NCBI RefSeq assembly: GCF_000425385.1
Contig: NZ_KE384356.1
Span: 62,001-126,000 of the forward strand
DNA from: Pseudoduganella violaceinigra DSM 15887
GTDB taxonomy: Bacteria > Pseudomonadota > Gammaproteobacteria > Burkholderiales > Burkholderiaceae_D
Direction: 5' to 3'
Length of the DNA stretch: 64,000 nucleotides
In this document: positions 42,969 through 52,134 of the stretch, piece by piece
Layout of the letters: each line of letters begins with the position of its first letter
Numbering within the stretch: position 1 is the first letter of the stretch
The notes under the pieces: model-generated
What the model was told of the DNA's origin: nothing
Database searches by the model: none
Seen by the model: the letters and a program-made list of their open reading frames with translations, nothing else
Position numbers and translations under genes: made by a program

Positions 42969-42981
42969 GGCATGCTCCTTT

Positions 42982-44157
42982 TCAATGCTCTGTCTCTGCA
43001 CGGCCGAACAGGCGGTCGAACAGGCCTTTGCTCTCGGGCAGGCGGCGCTCGGTGACCGTCTCCACCAGTTCGGCCAGGCTGCGCGCCACCGGGCTGCTGC
43101 GCGCCAGCTGCAGCAGCGGGATGCCCTGGTTCACCGAATCGGTGGCCGACAGGTAGTCGTTGGGCACCGTGTGCAGCACGTCGGCGCCAAGCGCCTGCTC
43201 CAGGTCCGCCAGGCGCAGCTTGCCGCCCTTTTCATAGCGGTTGACGATCAGGCGCACACGCCCGGCCGGATAGCCGAGCGAGCGGAAGATGTCGAGCAGG
43301 CGGCGGCCGTCGCGGATGTCGGGCAGGGCCAGCTGCAGCACCGGGTAGATGGCGTCGGCCTGGTCCAGCGCGCGCAGCGACAGCGCATCGATCTGGCGCC
43401 CCACATCGAGCAGCACGTAGTCGTAGTGCTGGCGCGCCACGCGCAGGATGGCGTCGATATGGTCCGGCTTCATCTGCGTCGCCATGGCCGGGTCGTCGGC
43501 CGCCGCCAGCACGCCGAAGCCGGGCGCCACATGCACCAGGCAGGACTCCAGGAATGCCGCGTCCAGGCGCCCGATCTGGCTGCAGATGTCGGACAGGGTC
43601 ATGGCCGGCTTCTGGTCCGACACGTACAGCGTGGCGTCGCCGAACTGGCCGTGCAGGTCGAGCAGCAGCACCTTGCGCGCGGCCAGCGCCGCCAGGGCAT
43701 AGCCGAAATTGGTGGCCAGGAAGGTGGCGCCGCTGCCGCCCTTGCAGGAGATGAAGGCCAGCGCCTTGCCCTCGCGCACCGCGGTCACGCCGCGCTCGAT
43801 CTCGATGCGGTCCAGGGCCTCGTGCAGGGCGCGGTGCACCAGGGGCAGCTGCAGCACCTCGCGCATGCCGACCCGCATGGCGCGGATCAGCAGATCGTGC
43901 TGCGGCGCCCGCGTCAGCAGGATGAAGGAGGCGTCCGGATAATGGCGCGCCAGCGGCTCCAGCAGCGCGGCATGCGCCGGCTCCACCTCGCTGGCATCGA
44001 ACAGCACCAGCTCGGGCGGCTGCGGCAGCAGGCGCTCCACCGCCTCGCGCAGGTCGCGCCGCGTGGCCGCCAGCTGCAGCGCCGGCAGGCGCGCCGAGCC
44101 CTGCGCCGCCAGCTCCGCCCGCAAGACCTCGTCATTGCTGATCAACAGCGCTTTCAT
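42982..44157 (-). CDS. tadZ: Tad pilus localisation ATPase TadZ/CpaE
   Basis: This 391-residue protein has an N-terminal receiver-like domain (about 1-125) and a C-terminal MinD/ParA-like domain. The P-loop reads CKGGSGATFLATN: the signature Lys is kept but the usual GKT Lys is Ala, so ATP hydrolysis may be altered. TadZ places the Tad machine at the pole. I chose ATG 44157 after AGGAGGT. Confidence 0.92.
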   Translation of the reverse strand: MKALLISNDEVLRAELAAQGSARLPALQLAATRRDLREAVERLLPQPPELVLFDASEVEPAHAALLEPLARHYPDASFILLTRAPQHDLLIRAMRVGMREVLQLPLVHRALHEALDRIEIERGVTAVREGKALAFISCKGGSGATFLATNFGYALAALAARKVLLLDLHGQFGDATLYVSDQKPAMTLSDICSQIGRLDAAFLESCLVHVAPGFGVLAAADDPAMATQMKPDHIDAILRVARQHYDYVLLDVGRQIDALSLRALDQADAIYPVLQLALPDIRDGRRLLDIFRSLGYPAGRVRLIVNRYEKGGKLRLADLEQALGADVLHTVPNDYLSATDSVNQGIPLLQLARSSPVARSLAELVETVTERRLPESKGLFDRLFGRAETEH

Positions 44158-44179
44158 GGCACCTCCTTGGTCGATGGAT

Positions 44180-44740
44180 TCAGGGGCAAGGCGCCTGGCC
44201 CGGCGCATAACCCAGCGATTCGGCCGCCACCAGGGCGCTGGCGGCGGGCAGCGCATCGGGCACCGGCACCATCGGCAGCAGCGCTTCGTAGGCCAGCGCC
44301 GGACAGCCGGCGCCGCTGCCGCACAGGCGCACGCGCACGAAGCTGATGCAGGCGGCGCCGTGCGGGTCGCGCGCGCAGTTGACGCGGTTGGCCAGCGGGC
44401 AGGCCGGCAGCAGCGGCAGCGGCGCCAGCGCGCCGGCGGCGTCCTGCCACAGGTACTCGATGCGCAGATTGGCGCTGCCCACATTCGGCGCCAGCGGCAG
44501 CGGGCCGTCGTCGCTGCGGAACAGCGCAGCCCGGCGCAGCGCCTGCAGCGCGGCGGGATTGCTGAAGTCCGCCGCCGCGGCAGCGCGGGCGGCGCGCCGC
44601 GTCACCTCCGGCACGGCATTCCACAGGAATACCAGGCGGCCGTATTCGATGGTGGCGAACAGGAAGGGCATCACCACCAGGCAGACGATGGCGAATTCGA
44701 CGCTGGCCAGGCCGCGCCGGCGGGACGCCCTAACGGTCAC
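44180..44740 (-). CDS. TadE-like minor pseudopilin (second copy)
   Basis: This 186-residue protein starts at GTG 44740 after GGAGG and overlaps the previous gene by 11 bases. Its leader RRRG precedes LASVEFAIVCLVVMPFLFA, with Glu at +5 as in TadE/TadF. The C-terminal part has several Cys (LPACPLANRVNCARD, CGSGAGCP), likely disulfide-bonded. It is one of two small TadE-like proteins in the locus. Confidence 0.85.
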   Translation of the reverse strand: MTVRASRRRGLASVEFAIVCLVVMPFLFATIEYGRLVFLWNAVPEVTRRAARAAAAADFSNPAALQALRRAALFRSDDGPLPLAPNVGSANLRIEYLWQDAAGALAPLPLLPACPLANRVNCARDPHGAACISFVRVRLCGSGAGCPALAYEALLPMVPVPDALPAASALVAAESLGYAPGQAPCP

Positions 44741-45167
44741 GGCCGACCTCCACAAAGGCCGACAGCTGGAGCGGGAAGTTGGTTCCAAACAGCTCGTCAT
44801 GGAATTGCACCACCACTTCCACGCCGGCCTTGGTGGGTGTGCTGCCCGGCGGCAGGGTGGCACAGGGCGATGGATCGCAGAAGAAGTTCACCTGCAGCTC
44901 CTGCACGTCGACGTTGGCGGCGGCCAGCGTCTCGTCGATGATGCCTTGCGCGGCCGACAGGGCGGCGCTGCGCGGCACGCTGTCGTGCAGGACTTCCACC
45001 GGCACCGTCGCCAGGTAGCGCGCGGCATTGCTGGCAGCGCGGTCCAGGGCGGCGCCGTTCAGCGCCAGGCGCCCGCAGTAGACCAGGTTCGCCAGCAGCG
45101 AGGTGGTGGCCAGCATCACCAGGCCCGCTTCGATGGCGGCGGCGCCGCCGCAGCGCCGGCGCTTCAT
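44730..45167 (-). CDS. TadE-like minor pseudopilin (first copy)
   Basis: This 145-residue protein has the leader RRRCGG before AAAIEAGLVMLATTSLLANL, with Glu at +5, and a small periplasmic domain with CDPSPC. TadE/TadF-type proteins are cut by the prepilin peptidase and help start the pilus. The ATG overlaps the tadG-like stop (ATGA). Its stop lies inside the next gene. Confidence 0.87.
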   Translation of the reverse strand: MKRRRCGGAAAIEAGLVMLATTSLLANLVYCGRLALNGAALDRAASNAARYLATVPVEVLHDSVPRSAALSAAQGIIDETLAAANVDVQELQVNFFCDPSPCATLPPGSTPTKAGVEVVVQFHDELFGTNFPLQLSAFVEVGRDR

Positions 45168-46564
45168 TGCAGCAGCTCCACGTCGGTCGCCAGCGCCGCC
45201 ACTTCTTTGGCGCTGAGGATGCCGGCAAATTCGCCCGGCACTTCGCTGGCCGAGGCTTGCGCCGTCAGCAGGAAGCGCGCCACGGCCAGCACCGTGCCCT
45301 CGGCATAGGCGCCGGCGGCGATGGGGCAGGACAGCAGCGGCACATACAGCAGGCGGCGCTCCTTGCGGCTCGGGGTGGCGCCGGGCTGGGTGGCGAAGGC
45401 CGGCGTGTTGTACGGCGCCGCCGCGCTGGGCCAACTGGTGCCGGTATTGCTGAAGCCCGGCGAGGACGGATAGAGGACGGCCCAGCTGCTGGTGGTAAAG
45501 GCGCTGTTGTTGCTTTTTTTGGCCGCGCCGTAGGCCCATAGCGTGCCGTACTGCGCCGGCGGCACGGCTGCCAATGGCGGCGCGCGGTCGGCCACGGTCA
45601 TCAAGGGCTTGCCGGCGGCGGGCGTGCTGGAGGCGGCCGAAGCTTGCGGCGGGTAGCTGCTCATCCAGCTGGCCTGGGTGCCGCGGTATTCGCGCACATT
45701 GCTGTCGGCCGGCGCCAGGTGGCGGTCGCAGGGATCGCTGCCGCCATAGCTGCCGAAGCGCGAATTGAGCTGCCGCCACAGGCCGAAGGGGCCGCCGCGG
45801 CGCAGGTGCAGCCGGCCCGTCAGCGAGGGATAGGCCAGCTTGCCGATGCACATGAAGGGCGCCAGCTGGCTGTCGTCGATGGCGGCCGCCGCGCCGCCCG
45901 GCGCGCTGAGCGGGTCGACCAGGAAGTACTCGCCGCTGGCGGCGCCGGCGGCGGCGTTCAGCGCCAGCAGGTTGTAGCCGACGCCGAAGCGAAAGCCGTA
46001 GTCGACCCGCTCATCGAGGCCGCCGCCGTTGGCGCGCGTGGCCACCGGCACGCTGCTCGGGGCGCAGACGGCCAGGGGCAGCACGCGCATCCCGTTGGGA
46101 CCGGCCACGGCGCGCGCCGTCACCGCGGCCGGGGCGCTGGCGCCCAGCAGGCTGCCGAAGATGACCGGCAAGGTGGTGAAGGCCGCCCCCAGCGCCGCCA
46201 TGTCGGTGCGCACGTAGCGCAGGCCGGACGGCGCCGCCAGCGCCGCGTCGTAGCCTTGCCATGGGCCGGACGGCTCCCCGGCGAAGGACAGGGCCCCGCT
46301 GCCCAGCACCACAGCGCCCACGCCGCGCACGCTGCGCGTCGATGCCGCCTGCGCCGCCTTGGTGAAGGCATTGGCCACGCCCGCCGCCGTGCCGTCCAGC
46401 TGCTGCGCGGCCGTCAGCGCGGCGCTGTCGGCCACCTGCTGCAGCAAGGCCCCGCGCTCGAAGGCCATCGACAGTTCCAGCGCCAGGCCGCCGATGCCGA
46501 CCGCGATCGGCAAGACCGCGGCCGCCAGCACGGCCACCGAGCCGCGTTCGCCTGCCGCCTTCAT
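45164..46564 (-). CDS. tadG: TadG-like pilus assembly protein
   Basis: This 466-residue protein has the TadG/Flp_N pattern at its start: ERGSVAVLAAAVLPIAVGIG followed by ALELSMAFERGALLQQVADS. A large periplasmic region rich in Ala and Gly follows, without clear motifs. TadG-type proteins anchor or cap the pilus. Start ATG 46564 overlaps the secretin stop. Confidence 0.88.
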   Translation of the reverse strand: MKAAGERGSVAVLAAAVLPIAVGIGGLALELSMAFERGALLQQVADSAALTAAQQLDGTAAGVANAFTKAAQAASTRSVRGVGAVVLGSGALSFAGEPSGPWQGYDAALAAPSGLRYVRTDMAALGAAFTTLPVIFGSLLGASAPAAVTARAVAGPNGMRVLPLAVCAPSSVPVATRANGGGLDERVDYGFRFGVGYNLLALNAAAGAASGEYFLVDPLSAPGGAAAAIDDSQLAPFMCIGKLAYPSLTGRLHLRRGGPFGLWRQLNSRFGSYGGSDPCDRHLAPADSNVREYRGTQASWMSSYPPQASAASSTPAAGKPLMTVADRAPPLAAVPPAQYGTLWAYGAAKKSNNSAFTTSSWAVLYPSSPGFSNTGTSWPSAAAPYNTPAFATQPGATPSRKERRLLYVPLLSCPIAAGAYAEGTVLAVARFLLTAQASASEVPGEFAGILSAKEVAALATDVELLQ

Positions 46565-47919
46565 TTGCGCTCTCCCATGTCGGGCGCCGGTTCGCTGAAG
46601 GACTTGCGGTAGCGCGCCTGCGCCGCCGCCGCCGCCGCGCCGTCCATCCCCGCGCCCTCGCCTTCCGGCCGCACCAGGTGCGCGGTGATCACGAACAGCA
46701 GTTCGCTGCGGTCGTTCTGGAAATCGCTGCTGCGGAACAGGGCGCCCAGCACCGGGATCTCGCTCAGGAAGGGCACGCCGCGTATGCTGTTGACCTCCGT
46801 ATGCCGGATCAAGCCGCCGATCGCAAAGCTCTGCCCATCCTGCAGCTGCACCGTGGTGCTGGCGCGGCGCGTGGTAATCAAGGGGAAGATGGCGCGCCCG
46901 GTCACCGTCCCCGTCGTCACGCCGATGCCGTCGCGCGACAGCTCCGACACTTCCGGCGCCACCTTCAGGTTGATGCGCCCGCCCGCCAGCACGGTGGGCG
47001 TAAACTTCAGGCCGACGCCGAACTCCTTCTCTTCCAGCGTGACCCGGTTATTGTCCTGCGCCACCGGCACCATCACCTTGCCGCCGGCCAGGAAATTGCC
47101 TTCCTGCCCGCTCATCGCCATCACGGTCGGTTCGGCCAGGATGCGCACCTGGCCGTCCTGGTGCTCGGCGTCCAGGCGCACGCTGCTGCCGTTGGATTTG
47201 GTCAGCGTCAGGCCGGCACCCAGGGTGCCGCTCAGGAAGTCGGCCAGCACCATGGCGCTCCAGCTGCCGCTGGCATGGCGCAGCGACAGGCCCGCTTCCA
47301 GCTTGTCGAGCAGGGTTTTGGAGACCTCGGCCACCTTCACTTCCAGCTTGACCTGCTGCGGCGCGCTGACGGCCAGCAGGTTGACCAGGCGCGGTCCGGG
47401 CGGCGTTTGCTGGGCCGATGCGCCGTCGCGGCGCTCCAGCGGCTGCGGGGCCTGGCGCACAAAGGCTTGCGCCAGGTCGAGCACCTGGGCCAGGGTGGCG
47501 CCGTCGCTCACGCTGCCGCTCAGGGCAACGGCGTCGGCGGCGGCGCTGACCTTGATGCCGCGTTCCTGCGGCAGCAGGTCGGCCAGGCTGGCGCGCAGCG
47601 GCCCCACGTCCAGCCCCACCGCCACCTCCACCACGCTGCAGCTGCCGCTCTTGCCCTGCACGATCAGGTTGGTGCCGCCGATTTCCGCGCCGACCAGGTA
47701 AAGCGTGTCGGGCGCCACCAGGGTGGCTTGCAGCACATGCGGGTTGCCGATGCTGCGCCCGTACACCGCATCGGGCAGGCGCATCAGGGTGGATTTGCCC
47801 AGTTCCAGCGCCAGCTTGCCGGGCACGGCGGGCGTCCCGGCGCAGCGCAGGCCATCGCCACGGACCGGCAGGGACAACAGGGCCAGCACAGCCGGCAGAC
47901 AGATCGATGCGGGTCGCAT
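46561..47919 (-). CDS. rcpA: Tad pilus secretin RcpA/CpaC
   Basis: This 452-residue outer-membrane secretin has a signal peptide, a BON/N0-like region (KSTLMRLPDAVYGRSIGNP, then NLIVQGKSGSCSVVEVAVGL) and a C-terminal secretin core with ILAEPTVMAMSGQEGNFLAG and VPFLSEIPVLGALFRSSDFQ. It forms the pore for the Flp pilus. It is 10 bases downstream of cpaB. Confidence 0.95.
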   Translation of the reverse strand: MRPASICLPAVLALLSLPVRGDGLRCAGTPAVPGKLALELGKSTLMRLPDAVYGRSIGNPHVLQATLVAPDTLYLVGAEIGGTNLIVQGKSGSCSVVEVAVGLDVGPLRASLADLLPQERGIKVSAAADAVALSGSVSDGATLAQVLDLAQAFVRQAPQPLERRDGASAQQTPPGPRLVNLLAVSAPQQVKLEVKVAEVSKTLLDKLEAGLSLRHASGSWSAMVLADFLSGTLGAGLTLTKSNGSSVRLDAEHQDGQVRILAEPTVMAMSGQEGNFLAGGKVMVPVAQDNNRVTLEEKEFGVGLKFTPTVLAGGRINLKVAPEVSELSRDGIGVTTGTVTGRAIFPLITTRRASTTVQLQDGQSFAIGGLIRHTEVNSIRGVPFLSEIPVLGALFRSSDFQNDRSELLFVITAHLVRPEGEGAGMDGAAAAAAQARYRKSFSEPAPDMGERK

Positions 47920-47928
47920 GGCGCCTCC

Positions 47929-48768
47929 TCACAGGCATTCGCGGCGACTGCGGTTGCCGTCGATGACGCCGATGCAATAGCGCGCCGGCGCGGCGGATGG
48001 CGCCGCCCGCGCCAGGCGCGGTGCGGCGGCGGCGGGCGGCGGCGCCACGGCGGGCACGCCCGGCGCCGGATCCATGCCCAGCACGCTATGCCGCGTGGCG
48101 CCCGGCGTGGCGCCCGGGAGCGGGTCGACCTGGTTGCGCAGCGCCAGCGACAGCGTGCCGACGCTGCGCGCCAGGTCCAGGCGTTCGGCCTGGTCCGGCG
48201 TCACCTCCAGCGTGACGGCGTTGACCACGCGCGGCTTGGTATCGTCGCGCGCCACTTCCTGCGCCACGGCCAGCACCAGGATGCGCTCCAGCACGATCTT
48301 CGACAGCGCGGGCTCGTTGCCGCTGCCCTGGCCCGGCGCATGCACCAGGATGTCGACGAAATTGCCCGGCAGGGCAAAGCCGGCCACGCCCACCACATCG
48401 TTCACGCGCACGGTGATGGCGCGCTTGCCTTCGGTGATCAGGGCCGACAGCCCGCCCAGGGTGCCGGCCGGCGCCAGCTTGGCGGCCGTCACCGGTTCGC
48501 CGCGCTGCACGCTGGCTTTCAGCACGCGCCCCGCCAGCGGCGCCAGTTCGCGCTGGGCCCCGGCCGGCATGCTGGCGCCCGGCCAGTCGGCCAGCGCCAG
48601 CATGTCCGGCGCCAGGCGCTGGCCCAGGCCGACATCGGCCGCCGCCACGGCGATGCGCACGGTGGCCGGCGTGGCCTGGCGCAGCAGCCAGCGCGAGGCC
48701 AGCAGCACGGCAGCCAGGCCCAGCACGGCGGCCAGCCCCAGCATCAGCAGCGCGCGCCGCCCTTTCAT
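47929..48768 (-). CDS. cpaB: Flp pilus assembly protein CpaB/RcpC
   Basis: This 279-residue protein has an N-terminal membrane helix (LLMLGLAAVLGLAAVLLASR), an SAF domain (TVRIAVAAADVGLGQRLAPD) and the RcpC segment ITVRVNDVVGVAGFALPGNF. It helps secretin assembly or wall attachment. A Pro/Ala-rich tail ends in RYCIGVIDGNRSRRECL. I chose ATG 48768, which overlaps the ATPase gene stop. Confidence 0.92.
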   Translation of the reverse strand: MKGRRALLMLGLAAVLGLAAVLLASRWLLRQATPATVRIAVAAADVGLGQRLAPDMLALADWPGASMPAGAQRELAPLAGRVLKASVQRGEPVTAAKLAPAGTLGGLSALITEGKRAITVRVNDVVGVAGFALPGNFVDILVHAPGQGSGNEPALSKIVLERILVLAVAQEVARDDTKPRVVNAVTLEVTPDQAERLDLARSVGTLSLALRNQVDPLPGATPGATRHSVLGMDPAPGVPAVAPPPAAAAPRLARAAPSAAPARYCIGVIDGNRSRRECL

Positions 48769-50054
48769 GCGGCACCATCGGCGAACATGCTGGACCAGGC
48801 CTGGTCCAGCGTGGCCGGATTCAGCTTGGGCACGGTACCGGCAAAGCCCGCGAATTCCGCCACCCGCGCCACGATCTCGTGCGGCAGGCTGGCCAGCAGC
48901 GGCTGGCCGCTGCCGCGGTGCAGCTCGCCCACCAGGTAAGCCAGGGCCGCGTCGTCGGCGTCCATGCCGCGCGCCCGGCATTGCTGGCGCAGCAGGCTGC
49001 GGTAACTGGCTTCGGGCAGCGGCCCCAGCGCCACCTTGTAGCCGATGCGGCGCAGCGCCGCGCCGTCGAGCAGGGCTTGCGGCGCCAGGTTGGTGGCAAA
49101 GGCCAGCGCGGCACGGCAGGGCACGCTGAACGCATGGCCGCCGGGCAGCGCCAGCTGGTCGGTGCCGGTGTCCAGCAGTTGCGCCAGCCGGTTCAGCAGG
49201 GTCGGCGCCGGCCAGCGCTGGCGCCCCAGGTCGTCGATGATCAGCAGGCCGTGGCAAGCCTTGAGCTGGGGCGGCGCCAGATAGCAGCCGCCGGCCGCGT
49301 CATGGCACAGGTCGAGCATGCCGGCGTCGAGTTCCGGCCCCAGCTGCACCACGGGACGCTGGCTCAACAGCCAGCGCGCGTCGCCGCCGCGCGCCGCGGC
49401 CTGCCGGCCGGGCAAGGGGGGCGGCGCCAGGTGCACCGCCGCGTCGTAGAGCTGGATGATGGCGCCGCCCACCGCCACCGCATACGGCACCGCCACCGTG
49501 CCCTGCAGCAGGCGTCCCAGCTTGCGCGCCAGGGTGCTCTTGCCGCTGCCGGACGGTCCGTACAGGCAGAGCGAGCGGCCCGCATGCATGGCCGCCCCCA
49601 CCAGTTCGTGGATGCGCGGCGGCAGGCAGTCGTCGGCGAACACCGTCGCCACGTCGGCGGCCTGCACCGGCGGCAGGCGCAGCGCCTGGCGCTGCAGCTG
49701 GGCGCGCCAGGCATCGAGCGGCACCGGCACCGGGCCCGCATAGGGCGAGCGCTCCAGCCACTCGGCGGCGCGCTGGCGGCCGATGCCGGTCAGTTGGTAT
49801 TGCACGTCGATATCGGCATCGCCGCGCGCCGCCACCTCCACCACCTGCTCGCCCTGCAGGCCGTCGAGTACTTCGCGCAACACATTGATCGACAGGCGCA
49901 GGCGGCCCGTCAGCGCCGCCAGATGGCAGCGGCCGGCGCCCAGCAAGGCCTTGCCGGCCAGCTCGGCCAGCATGGCCGGCTCCAGGCCGGTGTCGCGCAC
50001 GGTGCGCGGCGGGGGCGGCAGCAGCGGCTGCTCATCGTCTGCAAAATCGATCAT
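48765..50054 (-). CDS. AAA-type ATPase of the Tad locus
   Basis: This 429-residue protein has a winged-helix-like N-terminal part (about 20-95) and an AAA ATPase domain with Walker A LYGPSGSGKSTLARKL, Walker B GLLIIDDLGRQR and a sensor region FSVPCRAALAFATNLAP. It is not one of the standard Tad components; it lies between tadV and cpaB and is coupled to cpaB (ATGA). It might remodel or regulate the pilus machine. ATG 50054 follows GGGAGGTCACC. Confidence 0.82.
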   Translation of the reverse strand: MIDFADDEQPLLPPPPRTVRDTGLEPAMLAELAGKALLGAGRCHLAALTGRLRLSINVLREVLDGLQGEQVVEVAARGDADIDVQYQLTGIGRQRAAEWLERSPYAGPVPVPLDAWRAQLQRQALRLPPVQAADVATVFADDCLPPRIHELVGAAMHAGRSLCLYGPSGSGKSTLARKLGRLLQGTVAVPYAVAVGGAIIQLYDAAVHLAPPPLPGRQAAARGGDARWLLSQRPVVQLGPELDAGMLDLCHDAAGGCYLAPPQLKACHGLLIIDDLGRQRWPAPTLLNRLAQLLDTGTDQLALPGGHAFSVPCRAALAFATNLAPQALLDGAALRRIGYKVALGPLPEASYRSLLRQQCRARGMDADDAALAYLVGELHRGSGQPLLASLPHEIVARVAEFAGFAGTVPKLNPATLDQAWSSMFADGAA

Positions 50055-50121
50055 GGTGACCTCCCTGTTGGAAACGATGATAGCCACGGCTTTCCAGGTG
50101 GATATTGAGGCGGAGCAAAGG

Positions 50122-50559
50122 TCAGCGATGCGCCAACGCAACGGTGGCGATGGTGCCGGCGGCGATCGCCACCGCGTAGGGCATGCCGTCCGCTCTGGTG
50201 CCACGCCAGCGCGCCAGTTGCAAACAAAACAAGGCCAACACGCCGCCGGCCATGGCGCTCCACAGCGCCAGCTGCAGCGCCTGCCAAGGCCCGAGGAAAC
50301 TGCCGGCCATGGCCAGCAGCTTGACGTCGCCGGCCGCCATGCCGCCCAGGACATACAGGGGCATGAACAGCAGCAGGCCGACGCCCGCACCGGCCAGTCC
50401 CTGGGCCAGCAGCGAGCCGCCGCCGCCGACGCGCCAGTGCAGCAGCAGTGCCAGCAGCAAGCCCGCCAGCACCAGCACATTGGGTACCCGGCGCCACGCC
50501 AGGTCCGAGGCTGCCGCCTGGATCACCAGGCACAGCAGGATGATTTCGAGTCCGCTCAT
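50122..50559 (-). CDS. tadV: Prepilin peptidase TadV/CpaA
   Basis: This 145-residue A24 aspartic peptidase cuts the leader of Flp and TadE-like prepilins. It has several membrane helices and both catalytic Asp: one in IQAAASDLAWRRVPN and one in the GxGD-type motif GGMAAGDVKLLAMAG (here AGD). It is short, lacking the N-methylation domain, as usual for TadV. Confidence 0.93.
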   Translation of the reverse strand: MSGLEIILLCLVIQAAASDLAWRRVPNVLVLAGLLLALLLHWRVGGGGSLLAQGLAGAGVGLLLFMPLYVLGGMAAGDVKLLAMAGSFLGPWQALQLALWSAMAGGVLALFCLQLARWRGTRADGMPYAVAIAAGTIATVALAHR

Positions 50560-50608
50560 GGGAAATTGGCCAGCTGCCTGGCCGCCACCGGGCAGCTGGC
50601 CAGCCCGC

Positions 50609-50788
50609 TTATGGTGCTGGCGTCAAGGCGTCCTTCACCTTGCCGAACACCGCTTCCAGCTTGCCGCCGATATCGCCCATCACCGCCGAGACCGCCACGG
50701 CAATCACGGCGGCGATCAAGCCATACTCGATCGCCGTCACGCCCCGTTCGTCCCGGATGAACCGCCTTACTGCAGAAAGTGCTCTCAT
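50609..50788 (-). CDS. flp: Flp-type pilin
   Basis: This 59-residue prepilin is the major pilus subunit. The leader ends in RDERG, followed by VTAIEYGLIAAVIAVAVSAV, with Glu at +5 and Tyr at +6 as in Flp pilins. I chose ATG 50788 after AAGGAGATC; a longer frame upstream has no leader. It is the first gene of the Tad locus. A TATAGT hexamer at 50849-50844 (minus) may be its -10. Confidence 0.96.
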   Translation of the reverse strand: MRALSAVRRFIRDERGVTAIEYGLIAAVIAVAVSAVMGDIGGKLEAVFGKVKDALTPAP

Positions 50789-51084
50789 GATGATCTCCTT
50801 TGCTAGGAAAACTCTGACGCCTGGGCTGCGCATCATTGGCTTCACTATAGGAGCCATTCCTACGAGCAAGTTGATTTTGCGCAAGCTTTCCGCATAGAAC
50901 TTTTCCGCATGCGCGGCGGTTCTGTGTCACACTAAAGCCATGGAAGTGTGTTGCATTGCGACCGTGTTCTGCATGAAACTACGCGAAGCTAATTGCCGAG
51001 AATGCAAAAAAGATTTATCCTGATCAGCTATTCTTTAGAAAGCCCCTCGCTTTACCTCTGAGCGCCTAGTTATCGGACACTCAT
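50789..51084. promoter_or_regulatory. Divergent promoter region of flp and the diguanylate cyclase
   Basis: This 296-base gap separates two divergent genes and is clearly less GC-rich. For the plus strand TTGCCG (50993-50998) and TATCCT (51016-51021) are 17 bases apart. For the minus strand only TATAGT (50849-50844) is seen. No open frame of note is present. Confidence 0.4.
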
Positions 51085-52131
51085 ATGGACTCCCTCCTGA
51101 AACACATGGTGGACATGACCGGCCACCGCGATCACACGATGCTGGACATCTCGGTGATCTCGGCGGTAGCGGAATTGGCATCTGCCGCGCAGGTACGCGT
51201 ATTGAGCATCGTCAATGTGCGCGGCCAACTGTACCTGCGTTCGCGCGCCGTGATCGAGCGCGGCCGTGCGCCGCGCATGGAAGAGCACCTGGATCCGTCC
51301 GCAGCGGGCGATCTGGTGAGCAACTTCCCCGCCCTGGCGCGCTGCCTGGCCCACCATGAATCGAGCGCCGACTACATGTCGCCCGAGGGTGAGCACACAC
51401 TCTGGCTACCCATCTGGATGGGCGAAAAGGCCGACACCTGCCTGGAAATCGTCAACCCGACCCCCTACACCAGCGACACCATCCACATCATTGGCGGCAT
51501 TGTCAGCGTGTACAGGAATTTCCAGAATCTGCTCGACTATAGCGAGCGCGACTCGCTGACGGGCCTGCTGAACCGCAAGACCTTCGACGACCAGTTGGCC
51601 AAGATGCTGCAGGCCTCGGCCGAGAACGAGATCATGGCGGTGCCGCCAGACGGCCGCGAGCGCCGGAATCCGCAGGAGCAGGAAAAGCAATGGCTGGCCG
51701 TGATCGATGTCGACCATTTCAAGGCCGTTAACGACAAGTTCGGCCATTTGTACGGCGATGAAGTCTTGATCCTGATCGCCAACCTGCTGCAGTCGTCCTT
51801 CCGCTCACAGGACCGCGTCTTCCGCTTCGGCGGCGAGGAATTTGTGGTGCTGCTGCGCTCGTCCACGCTGGAAAATGCCAAAAAGATCATCGAGCGCTTC
51901 CGCATGAATGTGGAACAGCACGATTTCCCGCAGGTGGGACGGGTGACGGCGAGTGTCGGCTTCGTCAGCATCAGCGCCTACGAGGCGCCAGTGATCATCC
52001 TGGGCCGCGCCGACCAGGCCCTGTACTACGCCAAGAGCCACGGCCGCAATATGGCCTGCCATTACGACGAACTGGTCAGCGGCGGCCTGCTGCAGACCGT
52101 CGAATCCAACGATACCGCCGAGTTCTTCTGA
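51085..52131 (+). CDS. GGDEF-domain diguanylate cyclase
   Basis: This 348-residue protein has an N-terminal sensor-like domain of about 150 residues without membrane helices and a C-terminal GGDEF domain (about 165-335). The active site is FRFGGEEFVVLL, and an inhibitory RxxD motif (RSQD) lies five residues before it, so product inhibition is expected. It should make cyclic di-GMP. It is divergent from flp and convergent with an HD-GYP gene. Confidence 0.94.
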   Translation: MDSLLKHMVDMTGHRDHTMLDISVISAVAELASAAQVRVLSIVNVRGQLYLRSRAVIERGRAPRMEEHLDPSAAGDLVSNFPALARCLAHHESSADYMSPEGEHTLWLPIWMGEKADTCLEIVNPTPYTSDTIHIIGGIVSVYRNFQNLLDYSERDSLTGLLNRKTFDDQLAKMLQASAENEIMAVPPDGRERRNPQEQEKQWLAVIDVDHFKAVNDKFGHLYGDEVLILIANLLQSSFRSQDRVFRFGGEEFVVLLRSSTLENAKKIIERFRMNVEQHDFPQVGRVTASVGFVSISAYEAPVIILGRADQALYYAKSHGRNMACHYDELVSGGLLQTVESNDTAEFF

Positions 52132-52134
52132 CCC

